Shown piece by piece: positions 1-8,089 of a DNA stretch of 32,170 bases. A model generated the notes under the pieces. It did no database searches, was not told the origin of the DNA, and saw nothing but the letters and a program-made list of their open reading frames with translations. The stretch covers positions 1 to 32,170 of the forward strand of contig JAQVSP010000007.1 in NCBI GenBank assembly GCA_028700425.1, written 5' to 3'. Source of the DNA: Sphaerochaetaceae bacterium. GTDB taxonomy: Bacteria > Spirochaetota > Spirochaetia > Sphaerochaetales > Sphaerochaetaceae. Made by a program: the position numbers and the translations under genes. Position 1 is the first letter of the stretch. Every line of letters starts with the position of its first letter.

Positions 1-1868
1 ATCTGAATCTGAGTGTCGACGCGGCTTACTACTACCTTAGAGGCCTTGAGGACATAGGTGGACTCGCTTGCATCAACGCTGTAGATCAAGACAAGGCTGA
101 TTATTGGGATGTCCTGCCTGAAGAGGCTGTCGAATACCTCGATGCGCTGCTTGTAGAGGGCATTCTCGGCTTCGTTGCCTGTGCGCGGCAGATCGAAGCC
201 TGTTACCGTCTTGTAGCCAAGGAACAGGGAGAAATCAAAGGAGCCCTCAGTTGCCGAAAGCTTCTTCACAGAGGTGACCTTCACATGCCAGCCCTTTCGC
301 GCTTCATCGTAGGCGTCGAACTCCAGGTTCAGCTCACCATAGAGAGAGTTGTCCCTGTATTCCTTTGCTCCGATGGCGATGCTCTGGTAGTAGACATCGG
401 TGTAAAGGCTGTATAGTGCAAGCCTGAAAGCCTGGTCAAGCTCCTTCTTCTTTTCAGCCTTGCTGCTCTCTGCCTGGATCTTCAGCGCCTCGATCTGGGC
501 TTCCCTTGCAGCCTTGGCTGCTGGAGATGGGGAGCCATTCTCCAGCTCCTCGGGGCCGTAGGAGGCAAAGTTGATCTGCATTATTGCATCGGTTGTCGAC
601 CTGTCGGTCGCAGAGACAAAAGCCTTGTACTGGCTGTCATACTCCCCTTTCCTGGCCATCAGCGAAGCCTTGACAGCCTCAACGGCCTTGAGGTCCTCAT
701 CGGAGCCCTGGCTTTCATAGCCCTCCAGCTGTATGCGGGCGAAGTTGGACAGGACAGCATTGATGTAGGAGTCGATCTGGGCCTGGACCTCAGAATCTCT
801 TGCTCTCTTGGCTTGCTGCTCAGCAAGGCTCTTCTGGGACTGAACCTCTACCTGGGCTGCCAGCTCTATGGCCTGGCCCAGCTGCTCCTCTATCAGGGCC
901 AGCGAGAGCTGAGCCTCCTGGAGCATCCTTGTCTCGGCAAAGGTGGCTATCTTATAGGACTTGGGCGTATACTGCTCGATGATGGCCATTACTGCAGCCT
1001 TCTCCTCTGTCCACTTGTTCACCATGGCCTCGGCTACCTCATTGCTCATGAAGTAGTAGTCGCCATCGCCTTGGGCTATCCTAAGCTCTCCATCTCCAGA
1101 AAGGCCGCTGTATCGCGTCTCAATGGAGGCAAGTATCGATGCAACTGGCGTCATGACCAGCGAGAACTCATCCTTTATAAGGACAGACAGGATAGAGGAC
1201 TTGTCCTTGTCTCTTTCGAAGGTCGAGGCATAGTCCTTGAAGCAATATACATGGTTGCAGTTCGAGGCTTCCACAGCGGCCTTCTCAGCGGCCTTGTACT
1301 CAGCTGTTCCTTCAAGGTCTCTCTTGAGCTTGAGGATTATGCGGTTGATGTAAGCCTCCATAGCTCCCTCCTCCTCGCTGAGAGAGGCTGCAGGGCTTGA
1401 GCTGTCCGAGGCTGCCGAAGGCTCAGTGGAAGGCTCATCGTAGTAGTCTGCAAAGGCATCAAGGGCAACGATAGACCGAGGATTGGTTATCTTGGCAAGT
1501 ATGGAGTTGAGGCTGTACGGATCCCTTCCGTCTATGGCGGACAGCAGGATGTCTGTCTCAAGGCGCTGCACAAAGCCAGTGAAGAAGAAGAAAACCAAGG
1601 CATCAGGATTTGCATCAAGATAGATGGAGAAATCATCCAGCTCGCTCTTGAGTGCCTGGCTGTCAAGGTTGATGAGCTCCGTGACCTCAAATCCTGAAGC
1701 CTGAAGGGCCTTGCTTATCATCGAGGTGTCTGTCATGACATCGGTAAGCGGATGATCCTCATAGCTTCTGTTTCCAATGACCAATGCGACTCTATTCTCA
1801 GAGGCCTCTGCATACGCAGAGGCCATGATGCATAGAATAAGCAATGAAAACACGAGAAACTTCTTCAC
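1..1868 (-). CDS. Secreted caspase-fold (peptidase C14-like) protein with both catalytic residues replaced; 3' end outside window
   Basis: The frame stays open from a GTG at 1868 to the window edge (622 codons), so the C-terminus is missing. Residues 1-20 form a signal peptide (KK, hydrophobic core, cleavage near AYA-EA), so the protein is exported. Residues 26-145 follow the caspase-like p20 pattern: ALVIGNRSYEDHPL, then a GFEV turn, then a hydrophobic strand. In active family members that strand ends in GHG, and a later strand ends in LDAC. Here the first reads FFFFTGFVQ (94-101) and the second LDAFADYY (136-143), so the catalytic His and Cys positions both hold Phe. A Ser/Glu-rich linker (146-168) follows, then a long Ala/Glu/Gln-rich region, probably coiled coil (about 275-350 and 430-470), and a C-terminal part I do not recognise. 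I infer a non-proteolytic binding or scaffold protein in the periplasm. The start is supported by a promoter directly upstream. Fold call fairly confident; role unknown. Confidence 0.75.
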   Translation of the reverse strand, partial: MKKFLVFSLLILCIMASAYAEASENRVALVIGNRSYEDHPLTDVMTDTSMISKALQASGFEVTELINLDSQALKSELDDFSIYLDANPDALVFFFFTGFVQRLETDILLSAIDGRDPYSLNSILAKITNPRSIVALDAFADYYDEPSTEPSAASDSSSPAASLSEEEGAMEAYINRIILKLKRDLEGTAEYKAAEKAAVEASNCNHVYCFKDYASTFERDKDKSSILSVLIKDEFSLVMTPVASILASIETRYSGLSGDGELRIAQGDGDYYFMSNEVAEAMVNKWTEEKAAVMAIIEQYTPKSYKIATFAETRMLQEAQLSLALIEEQLGQAIELAAQVEVQSQKSLAEQQAKRARDSEVQAQIDSYINAVLSNFARIQLEGYESQGSDEDLKAVEAVKASLMARKGEYDSQYKAFVSATDRSTTDAIMQINFASYGPEELENGSPSPAAKAAREAQIEALKIQAESSKAEKKKELDQAFRLALYSLYTDVYYQSIAIGAKEYRDNSLYGELNLEFDAYDEARKGWHVKVTSVKKLSATEGSFDFSLFLGYKTVTGFDLPRTGNEAENALYKQRIEVFDSLFRQDIPIISLVLIYSVDASESTYVLKASKVVVSRVDTQIQ

Positions 1869-1874
1869 GCCTCA

Positions 1875-1904
1875 AGTATAAGATAAGAACAAACCAAAGG
1901 GCAA
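1875..1904 (-). promoter_or_regulatory. Promoter of the pseudo-caspase gene, probably leaderless
   Basis: On the minus strand a -35 TTGCCC (1904-1899) and a -10 TATACT (1880-1875) are 18 bases apart. The -10 ends six bases before the GTG at 1868, so transcription should begin at or next to the start codon. A GAGG lies in that six-base gap, too close to act as a normal ribosome binding site. Confidence 0.5.
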
Positions 1905-2084
1905 GCGATACAATATAGTTACCACCTTTTAAGGTGGAATCTTAAGCCTTGATGCTCCGCCAGGACCCTCCGGACCAGGAACGGCTTCATCTGGCTTTAT
2001 CGCCAAGATGTCTGGATAAGCAGCGCAAGTGCTCGAAGCAAGCAGCCGTTTCCTAAAAGATGGCACAATATGAGGAGAGGCACT

Positions 2085-2625
2085 ATGATTGATATTCGAG
2101 AGATGGAAGAGGCGGAGCTGAAAGAGGCCATTCAAATAAAGGCTGGATGCTGAGCCAAGGAGCTTGTCGGGGTTTCAGATGAGGCTATAGATGAGCAAAA
2201 ACAAGTGAAGTTCTGCTCAAGATGAAGGCAGGAGGAAGAGATGGACAAGGACGTTCGCATCCTGCTAGGCGCCTTTGAGAACGGGATTCTGCTGGGCTGC
2301 GCCTTTGCAAGCCTGGCTGAGAAATCCGACATAGCTGAAAATGCAATTGAGCTCACCGGACTGTGTGTCCCTCAAGGTACATAGAGGCAGGAAGATCTCG
2401 CTTAGGCTGCTGCTTTGCGTCTTCGAGCGCTTTGAGAGGCGGGGAATGAAGCAGCCTGCTGCCTGCAACCATCACCTGGCTTTTTCGCACAGTCTCTACC
2501 GCAAGTTCAGTGCCACTGTGCTTAGGCAGGATAGACAGATGGACGGCAAGATGCTGGTTGAAGCATTTACCGCTGACATGAGCATGATGAAGGCTCTCCT
2601 TCAGGAATCCCTGGGACAGGCTTGA
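2085..2625 (+). pseudogene. Decayed GNAT-family N-acetyltransferase
   Basis: A start ATG at 2085 is preceded by a good ribosome binding site (GGAGAGG, 2074-2080). The reading begins MIDIREMEEAELKEAI, which resembles a GNAT N-terminus, then hits a TGA after 22 codons. The same frame continues with plausible protein to a second TGA near 2232. A further piece from 2241 reads MDKDVRILLGAFENGILLG and IELTGLCV, the GNAT beta-strand 4 region. It then shifts frame near 2375 into HRGRKISLRLL, which matches the R/QxxGxG/A acetyl-CoA loop region in position, and runs to a TGA at 2625. At least two stops and one or two frameshifts break about 180 codons. The tail (LYRKFSATVL, TADMSMMKALL) still looks protein-like, so the decay may be recent. 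The family call rests on pattern only. Confidence 0.6.
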
Positions 2626-2679
2626 AAGGCAAAGGAAATAGAGGTTGCCATCAAGACCCAGGAATCAGGCGCACAGTCT

Positions 2680-2707
2680 GTAACAAATTCCCATAATGTG
2701 TTTTAAT
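2680..2707 (+). promoter_or_regulatory. Promoter of the ABC-F gene, probably leaderless
   Basis: A -35-like GTAACA (2680-2685) and a -10-like TTTAAT (2702-2707) are 16 bases apart. The -10 ends seven bases before the ATG at 2715, and no Shine-Dalgarno sequence lies between. The -35 match is only four of six. Confidence 0.4.
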
Positions 2708-2714
2708 CACGTTC

Positions 2715-4556
2715 ATGAACCTTATATCAGTGCAATCCATCTCTAAGACACTTGATTCAAAGCCTCTGTTCAACAACCTGTCCTTTGGCGTCGATGCAGG
2801 AGACAGGCTTGGAATTATTGGTCGCAATGGAACAGGCAAGTCGACGCTTCTCAAGACCTTGGTGGGCATCATGGCCCCAGATGAAGGCAGGATATCCATA
2901 AACAAGGATGCCGAGCTTGCCTACCTTGAGCAGCAGACAGCCTTTGAGGATGGATGGACTCCCCTGCAATTCCTTTACAGCCTCTCGTCAAGACGCATCG
3001 ACACCGCCAAGAGGCTGACAACAGAGCCGCTTACTACACAGCTGGAGGCACAGGCAAATCTGCTTGATGCCTGGACCCTTGAAACTGACTTCAGGCTCTA
3101 TCTTCTTCATCTTGGAATGGAATGCGATCTGGATAAAAAACTCTCCAGCCTTTCTGGTGGAGAGGTAAAGAAGCTTGCCCTGGCTCGCATACTTGCCACA
3201 AGAGCTTCTGTGCTTCTTCTTGACGAGCCAACCAACCACCTTGACCTTATGGCCTCGGCAAAGCTTGAGAAGGAGCTGACCTCGACCAAGACCACCCTTC
3301 TTCTCATAAGCCACGACCGATACCTGCTTGACCGCATATGCTCAAGGACACTTGAGATCGAGGGCGAGCAGACTCATCTTTACGATGGAGGCTATGGCAG
3401 GTATGTCCAGGAGAAGGCTCAGAGGCTTGCCGACCTTCAGAAGCAGACCGACAGGCTGAAAACCATTCTCAGGCGTGAAGGCGAGTGGCTTCTTCGCGGC
3501 CCACAGGCCAGGGCCACAAAGGATAGTGGCCGAAAGCTGCGAATTGAGGAGATGAAGGAGGAGAAGGCTCAGGCCGATGCAATCCTTCTTGACCAGACCA
3601 AGCAGAAGGCAAGCCTTTCCAGCCTGACCCAGAGGCTCGGAAAGAAGATCCTTGAGATAAAGAACATAAGCAAGTCCTATGATGGAAGGCCCTTGATCAA
3701 GGACTTTTCCTATACCTTCGCCAAGTCAGACCGCTTTGGGATAATAGGGCCCAATGGCTGTGGAAAGACAACACTGCTGAAGATGATCACAGGCAGCCTT
3801 GAGCCAGACAGCGGGGCCATTGAGACTGGAGTGAACACTGTCTTTGGCTATTATGAGCAGACAAGCGAGAAGATGGACAGCTCGAAGACCGCACTTGAGT
3901 ACATTGAGGACATATCCGAGCACATCCAGCTAGAGCCAGGCTACATAGTCTCGGCATCTAAGTTCCTGGAGATCTTCGACTTCGATTCTGAGCTTCAGCG
4001 AAAGCCCATCGGCACCTACTCAGGCGGAGAGAGAAGAAGGCTTCATCTTATCTCCACCTTGGTTAGCAACCCTAACTTCCTTGTATTCGACGAGTGCACC
4101 AACGACCTAGACATAGCCACCATCAGGACACTTGAAGACTACATCGAGAGCTTTTCAGGCTGCGTGGTGCTAGTAAGCCACGACAGAGCCTTCATGGACC
4201 GCGTCTGCAGCGAGCTGTTCTGCTTCCAGGAAGATGGCAGGATTGTCCGCTATGAGGGAACCTGCTCTGAGTATCTGGAAGAGCTAACACGCCAGCAGCA
4301 GCCTCGCCAGGAAGCTCCTAAGGAAGCACCAGCCCCACAGAAGGCCAAGAAAGGGCTCTCCTACAAGGAGCAGAAGCGCTTTGAGCAAGTCGAGGAGACA
4401 ATAGCCGAGAAAGAAGATGAAAAGGCAGAGATCGAGGCCTTCTTCTCCAGCGGATCAATTGATTCAGATGGCTCTAAGTCAAGGCAGTACAAGGAAGTCT
4501 GCGATCTTCTGGAAAGCCTTTATGCAGAATGGGAAGAGCTGGGAAGCAGAGCATAG
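2715..4556 (+). CDS. uup: ABC-F family ATPase, Uup-like
   Basis: A soluble protein of 613 residues with two ABC ATPase domains and no membrane segments, the layout of ABC-F proteins, which act on the ribosome. Domain 1 has Walker A GRNGTGKST (36-44), signature SGGEVKKL near 149 and Walker B LLLDEPTNHLD near 170. The linker contains GPQARATKD. Domain 2 has Walker A GPNGCGKTT near 345, signature SGGERRRL near 437 and Walker B VFDECTNDLD near 458, where the usual DEPTN proline is a cysteine. The last 80 residues are Lys/Glu-rich and look like the Uup C-terminal coiled coil (YKEQKRFEQVEETIAEKE), which in Escherichia coli Uup binds DNA. The Uup subgroup is preferred over EttA because of this tail. 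It stands alone with its own promoter; start ATG as MNLISVQSISK fits the family. Confidence 0.88.
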   Translation: MNLISVQSISKTLDSKPLFNNLSFGVDAGDRLGIIGRNGTGKSTLLKTLVGIMAPDEGRISINKDAELAYLEQQTAFEDGWTPLQFLYSLSSRRIDTAKRLTTEPLTTQLEAQANLLDAWTLETDFRLYLLHLGMECDLDKKLSSLSGGEVKKLALARILATRASVLLLDEPTNHLDLMASAKLEKELTSTKTTLLLISHDRYLLDRICSRTLEIEGEQTHLYDGGYGRYVQEKAQRLADLQKQTDRLKTILRREGEWLLRGPQARATKDSGRKLRIEEMKEEKAQADAILLDQTKQKASLSSLTQRLGKKILEIKNISKSYDGRPLIKDFSYTFAKSDRFGIIGPNGCGKTTLLKMITGSLEPDSGAIETGVNTVFGYYEQTSEKMDSSKTALEYIEDISEHIQLEPGYIVSASKFLEIFDFDSELQRKPIGTYSGGERRRLHLISTLVSNPNFLVFDECTNDLDIATIRTLEDYIESFSGCVVLVSHDRAFMDRVCSELFCFQEDGRIVRYEGTCSEYLEELTRQQQPRQEAPKEAPAPQKAKKGLSYKEQKRFEQVEETIAEKEDEKAEIEAFFSSGSIDSDGSKSRQYKEVCDLLESLYAEWEELGSRA

Positions 4557-4749
4557 GGCTTTGTTTCATGCTCCCGCTACTCTTCTTTATTGAGTCACAA
4601 TGATTGACATCCTTAAATGCAATCCAGAATTGGGAATCCCCAATAGACAGCCTAGGACAAGAAAAGGACCTGGATTTGTGCACGCTTGTCCTTGACGAAA
4701 CGCCATTAGCCGACTAACTTGTTAGGAAGAAATCATATTGGAGATAGCA

Positions 4750-5568
4750 ATGAGCGAAGAATGCACACACGACTGCAGCAGTTGTCATGAGAACTGCGAT
4801 CACAGACCGCCAGAAAAGGCTTCTACAAACGCTGATACACACATAAAGCATGTAATCGGCATTGTCAGCGGCAAGGGCGGAGTCGGAAAATCCACAGTCA
4901 CAGGCCTTTTGGCCATGCTCTGCAATAAGATCGGCAAGAAGGTTGGAATCCTTGATGCTGATATCACCGGCCCTTCCATTCCAAGGCTTTTCGGAGTCCA
5001 CGGCATACTCAAGGCAAGCGAGAATGAGATCTATCCATGCGTATCCAAATCAGGAATAGAGATGGTGAGCTCAAACCTGATGCTTGACAATGAGACCGAT
5101 CCGGTTCTCTGGAGAGGCCCTATCCTGGCTTCACTGGTCAAGCAGTTCTGGACTGATGTCAAATGGGGAGACCTGGATTACCTTTATGTGGATATGCCTC
5201 CTGGAACTGGAGATGTCGGCCTGACAGTGTACCAGTCGGTCAAGCTTGACGGCATAATAATCGTCACTTCCCCCCAGGACCTGGTTTCCATGATTGTTTC
5301 CAAGGCTGTCAAGATGGCCCAGATGATGGACATCCCAATACTGGGAGTGATAGAGAACTACAGCTATGTTCTTTGCCCGGACTGCGGCAAGGCAATCGAC
5401 CTTTTCGGATCCTCTGCCACAAGCAAGGTATGCGATGACTACAAGCTCAAGCTTCTGGCTCGCATGCCTATCGATCCAGCTCTTGTGAAGCTCTGCGATG
5501 AAGGCCGCATAGATGAAGCTGCCGCTCCATTCATGCATGACGCCCTCGACGCGGTGCTGGCCCTATAG
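4750..5568 (+). CDS. mrp: Mrp/NBP35-family iron-sulfur cluster carrier ATPase
   Basis: A P-loop ATPase of 272 residues, expected to act as a cytosolic dimer that carries and hands over Fe-S clusters. It has the deviant Walker A GKGGVGKS (41-48), a DADITGPS switch region and MPPGTGD. Two Cys pairs are visible: an N-terminal CSSC (9-12) and a C-terminal CPDC (209-212), the latter being the cluster-binding CxxC of the family. I choose the ATG at 4750 because GGAG (4740-4743) lies six bases upstream; a TTG at 4738 would add four residues and also has an AGGAAG upstream. The 193-base gap before it holds two weak inverted repeats (4629-4644 and 4655-4691) with no T-run. Its last six bases overlap the end of the opposite-strand HAD gene. 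Confidence 0.9.
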   Translation: MSEECTHDCSSCHENCDHRPPEKASTNADTHIKHVIGIVSGKGGVGKSTVTGLLAMLCNKIGKKVGILDADITGPSIPRLFGVHGILKASENEIYPCVSKSGIEMVSSNLMLDNETDPVLWRGPILASLVKQFWTDVKWGDLDYLYVDMPPGTGDVGLTVYQSVKLDGIIIVTSPQDLVSMIVSKAVKMAQMMDIPILGVIENYSYVLCPDCGKAIDLFGSSATSKVCDDYKLKLLARMPIDPALVKLCDEGRIDEAAAPFMHDALDAVLAL

Positions 5569-6138
5569 GCCCCAATAAGCCTTGAAGGCTTCGTCGGTAT
5601 AGACGAGGCCATCAAGGCCTCCCTTTCTCGCGCCCTCGATGTTGGCCTTAAGGTCATCGAAGAAGAAGGCATCCCTTGCATCCACGCCCTGGTCCTGGAG
5701 TATCATCTCATAGAACCTGAAGTCTGGCTTTGTGACGCGCATCAGATGGGAGGCGTAGCATCCATCAAAAAGATCGTCGATGTGCATGACCCCAGTCATG
5801 TAGTTCCAGTGTATGTCGAAGGTGTTTGTGCCAAGAGCCACCTTGCAGCCCTGCTTTCTAAGGTCCGCTATCTTGTCGGTCACAAGCTTGTTGTACCTAG
5901 GATGGAATAGATCCAGGAAAAGATTGGTCCTAGGAGCCTTTACGCCGAACAGGGCCTCCACATGAGACCAATAGGCCTCCCAGCTCACAGATCCATCCAT
6001 CAGTGGAAAGTCATACTTGGCGTAATCCGCCTTGAAGGCATCTACATCCTTTATTCCCAGGGCCTGGGCGGCTGGGACAAGCACATTGATGTCTACGAGC
6101 ACTACATTGCCTGCATCGAATATATAAAGCTTTTTCAT
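5563..6138 (-). CDS. HAD-superfamily hydrolase, YihX-like subfamily
   Basis: A predicted cytosolic phosphatase of 191 residues. Motif I is IFDAGNVV near the N-terminus. The nucleophile Asp is present and the second Asp of the usual DxD is Gly, as in YihX-type proteins (FDLGNV). Motif II is LGTNT, motif III the Lys in VTKPD, and motif IV FFFDDLKANIEGA. The helical cap lies between motifs I and II. The ATG at 6138 gives the standard MKKLYIFD start; a TTG at 6156 is possible. There is no ribosome binding site, and a terminator-like hairpin ends five bases upstream, so how it is transcribed is unclear. It lies downstream of the sugar ABC operon on the same strand, which would fit a sugar-phosphate substrate, but that is inference. 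Confidence 0.78.
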   Translation of the reverse strand: MKKLYIFDAGNVVLVDINVLVPAAQALGIKDVDAFKADYAKYDFPLMDGSVSWEAYWSHVEALFGVKAPRTNLFLDLFHPRYNKLVTDKIADLRKQGCKVALGTNTFDIHWNYMTGVMHIDDLFDGCYASHLMRVTKPDFRFYEMILQDQGVDARDAFFFDDLKANIEGARKGGLDGLVYTDEAFKAYWGL

Positions 6139-6142
6139 TTTC

Positions 6143-6173
6143 AAAAAAGGGGCCAAGACAAAAGCCAGGGCCC
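6143..6173 (-). terminator. Intrinsic terminator after the sugar ABC operon
   Basis: On the minus strand GGGCC (6173-6169) pairs with GGCCC (6154-6150). An inner three-pair stem and TTTT loop are separated from it by a 2x2 mismatch. A run of six T (6148-6143) follows. It lies 19 bases after the MalG-like stop and just before the HAD start codon. Confidence 0.5.
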
Positions 6174-6192
6174 AAAACCTCTTTTTATATCA

Positions 6193-7068
6193 TCAGCCCT
6201 TTCGGGATTCATAAACAGCGGCACCGCCAAGGAAGTACTTGCTGAGGGCAAAGAACAGCAGAAGCATAGGTATTGACGCCAGGAAGGCGCAAGCCATCAT
6301 GGCTCCCTCATCAGTCTGCTTCTCCTCACTGAACTTTGTTATGTACTGCGGTATCGTCTTCATCTTCTCGCTCTGGGCAACAAGCAAGGGCCACAGGAGG
6401 TTGTCCCACTGGTTGCGGAAGCTAAGTATGCCCAGCGTTGCTATGACTGGAGTGCAGTTTGGAAGCACTATCTTCCAGTAGATTGCAAACTCCCCCAGCC
6501 CATCCACACGAGAGGCATCAAGGTACTCGGTTGGGAAGGTGATAAGATACTGGCGCATCTGGAAGACTCCAAAGGCGCTTACCAGGAAAGGTATGATCAT
6601 TCCCTGATAGGTGTTTATCATCTTCATGCTTGAGGCAACCATGTACAAGGGTATCATGATGGCCTCGAAGGGTATCATCATGGTGCTCATTATTGCCATG
6701 AATACAAACTGGCGACCCCTGAATCGATACTTAGCCAGGCCATAGCCGCATAAGGATGCAAGCAGTACAGTAGTCGCTGCACAGGTGATGGCGACTATCA
6801 GGGAGTTGAGGATGTTGCGCAGAAACACTGGATCCTCGTTGTTTCCCATTATGGCCTTGCGGAAGTTCGTGAAGAAGGTGCGGCCCTCGCCCTTGAAGTA
6901 GGATGAGCTTGGAATCCATCTATAGGGCATGTCCAGGATCTGCGTCTTGTCCATGAATGAAGCTGTAGCCATGAAAAGAATAGGCGTCACTGTAAACAGC
7001 AGGATAAGGATCAGAAGGATCCATGACAGCACTTCGCCAACAGTCAGCTTGCCAACGTACTTGACCAT
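6193..7068 (-). CDS. Sugar ABC transporter permease, MalG type (CUT1)
   Basis: An inner-membrane permease of 291 residues with about six hydrophobic segments; the first (WILLILILLFTVTPILFMATA) follows a short cytoplasmic N-terminus. The cytoplasmic EAA loop that contacts the ATPase reads EYLDASRVDGLGEFAIYWKIVLP, the MalG-type form. Length fits the family. The ATG at 7068 is preceded by AGGAGGG, and that site overlaps the TAG of the upstream MalF-type gene (7078), so translation is coupled. With 7078-8034 and 8090-9385 it makes a permease pair plus binding protein. No MalK/MsmK-type ATPase gene is nearby, so a shared ATPase encoded elsewhere is likely. The sugar cannot be told from sequence. 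Confidence 0.92.
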   Translation of the reverse strand: MVKYVGKLTVGEVLSWILLILILLFTVTPILFMATASFMDKTQILDMPYRWIPSSSYFKGEGRTFFTNFRKAIMGNNEDPVFLRNILNSLIVAITCAATTVLLASLCGYGLAKYRFRGRQFVFMAIMSTMMIPFEAIMIPLYMVASSMKMINTYQGMIIPFLVSAFGVFQMRQYLITFPTEYLDASRVDGLGEFAIYWKIVLPNCTPVIATLGILSFRNQWDNLLWPLLVAQSEKMKTIPQYITKFSEEKQTDEGAMMACAFLASIPMLLLFFALSKYFLGGAAVYESRKG

Positions 7069-7077
7069 GATTCCCTC

Positions 7078-8034
7078 CTAGTACTCAACATCATCCGTCT
7101 TGGATGTGGAGAATTGCAGATAAGTGAAGAGCAGCATAACCAGGAACAGTATGATGGACATGGCGCTTGCCCTGCCCAGCCTGCCGTTTCTTATGCCCGT
7201 GAAGTAGATGTTCATCGTTATGACATCAATTGGCTTTCGCGAGGCTCCGCCCTGGGTGAACATATACTGGGTGCTGAATGTCTTCAGGCATTGAAGCATG
7301 GCCATGATGGATACAAGCACCACAGTCGGCTTGAGAAGAGGAAGGGTTATCCTCCAGAAGGTGTGCCACCTTGAAGACCCATCGACAGTGGCTGCCTCAT
7401 AGATCGTAGGAGGTATAGCTGCCAGGCCTGTTATGAAGAGAATGACAAAGTAGCCTATATACTTCCAGAAGTAGACAAGCATTGTTGAAGCCTGCAGCAT
7501 ATTGGTGTCCACAAGCCACTTGTAGTCCTTTCCTGTGGTCATCATCACCACATTGGAGAGCTGGTTCACCAGGCCTCTGGGATCGAACATTATCATCCAG
7601 ATGGCTGTAGCCACAACGGATGAAAGCACTGCAGGAAGATAATAGGCTACCTGCAAGAAGCCTCTCTGCCTGTCCTTGCGCAGGCTCATGAGAAGCACTG
7701 CTACAAGCAAGGATATGACGACCATCGGTATGAAGGTTCCAATCGTGAAGGTCAGCGTGGCCCTCAGGGAATTCCACAGCGTGAAGCCGCCGTTGGCTGT
7801 ATCGTTCTGAGCGAAGAGGTAGGCGTAATTATCGAATCCCACAAACTTGCTGGTCCTTGAAAGGGCCTGCTTGTTTGTAAGGCTTGTGATAAACGCATTG
7901 ATAATCGGATAAAAGCTGAAAATGCTGAAGAATACCAGGCACGGCACGGTGAACAGCAAGCCCCACTTAGCCTGTTTTCGCTCTATGCTGTAAGCCTTCG
8001 TCCTATTACTCTTCACTTGAAGTATCTCTTTCAT
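7078..8034 (-). CDS. Sugar ABC transporter permease, MalF type (CUT1)
   Basis: An inner-membrane permease of 318 residues, partner of the MalG-type protein. The N-terminus is short and charged, followed by a first membrane segment (GLLFTVPCLVFFSIFSF), and about six segments in all. The EAA loop reads EAATVDGSSRWHTFWRITLP. I choose the ATG at 8034 (MKEILQVK), with AAGAGAG upstream. The frame is open back to 8106, but that would overlap the end of the binding-protein gene and run through the hairpin at 8047-8075. The ten-base gap to the MalG gene and the shared strand show one operon. Confidence 0.9.
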   Translation of the reverse strand: MKEILQVKSNRTKAYSIERKQAKWGLLFTVPCLVFFSIFSFYPIINAFITSLTNKQALSRTSKFVGFDNYAYLFAQNDTANGGFTLWNSLRATLTFTIGTFIPMVVISLLVAVLLMSLRKDRQRGFLQVAYYLPAVLSSVVATAIWMIMFDPRGLVNQLSNVVMMTTGKDYKWLVDTNMLQASTMLVYFWKYIGYFVILFITGLAAIPPTIYEAATVDGSSRWHTFWRITLPLLKPTVVLVSIMAMLQCLKTFSTQYMFTQGGASRKPIDVITMNIYFTGIRNGRLGRASAMSIILFLVMLLFTYLQFSTSKTDDVEY

Positions 8035-8046
8035 ATTTCTCTCTTG

Positions 8047-8075
8047 AAAAAGCTTGCGGCCGAAGCCGCAAGCTT
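8047..8075 (-). terminator. C(UUCG)G hairpin with T-run between binding-protein and permease genes (attenuator)
   Basis: On the minus strand 8075-8065 pairs perfectly over 11 bases with 8060-8050, around a TTCG loop closed by C-G, the very stable UUCG tetraloop. The stem ends in TT and runs on to give five T (8051-8047). It starts 15 bases after the binding-protein stop and ends 13 bases before the MalF-type ATG. A partial terminator or 3' stabiliser here would yield more binding protein than permease. Confidence 0.8.
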
Positions 8076-8089
8076 GATTTGAATCTAGG

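Noticed and set aside
813-1400. Plus-strand open frame of 195 codons
   Set aside because: It lies antisense to the pseudo-caspase coding sequence, lacks a ribosome binding site and shows no family pattern.
1922-1937. Inverted repeat CCACCT-TTTA-AGGTGG
   Set aside because: A six-pair stem without a T-run or a clear partner gene. It could be an operator, but nothing supports this.
4557-4749. Possible riboswitch or attenuator before mrp
   Set aside because: Two inverted repeats (4629-4644; 4655-4691 with a 23-base loop) have no T-run and fit no riboswitch pattern I know.
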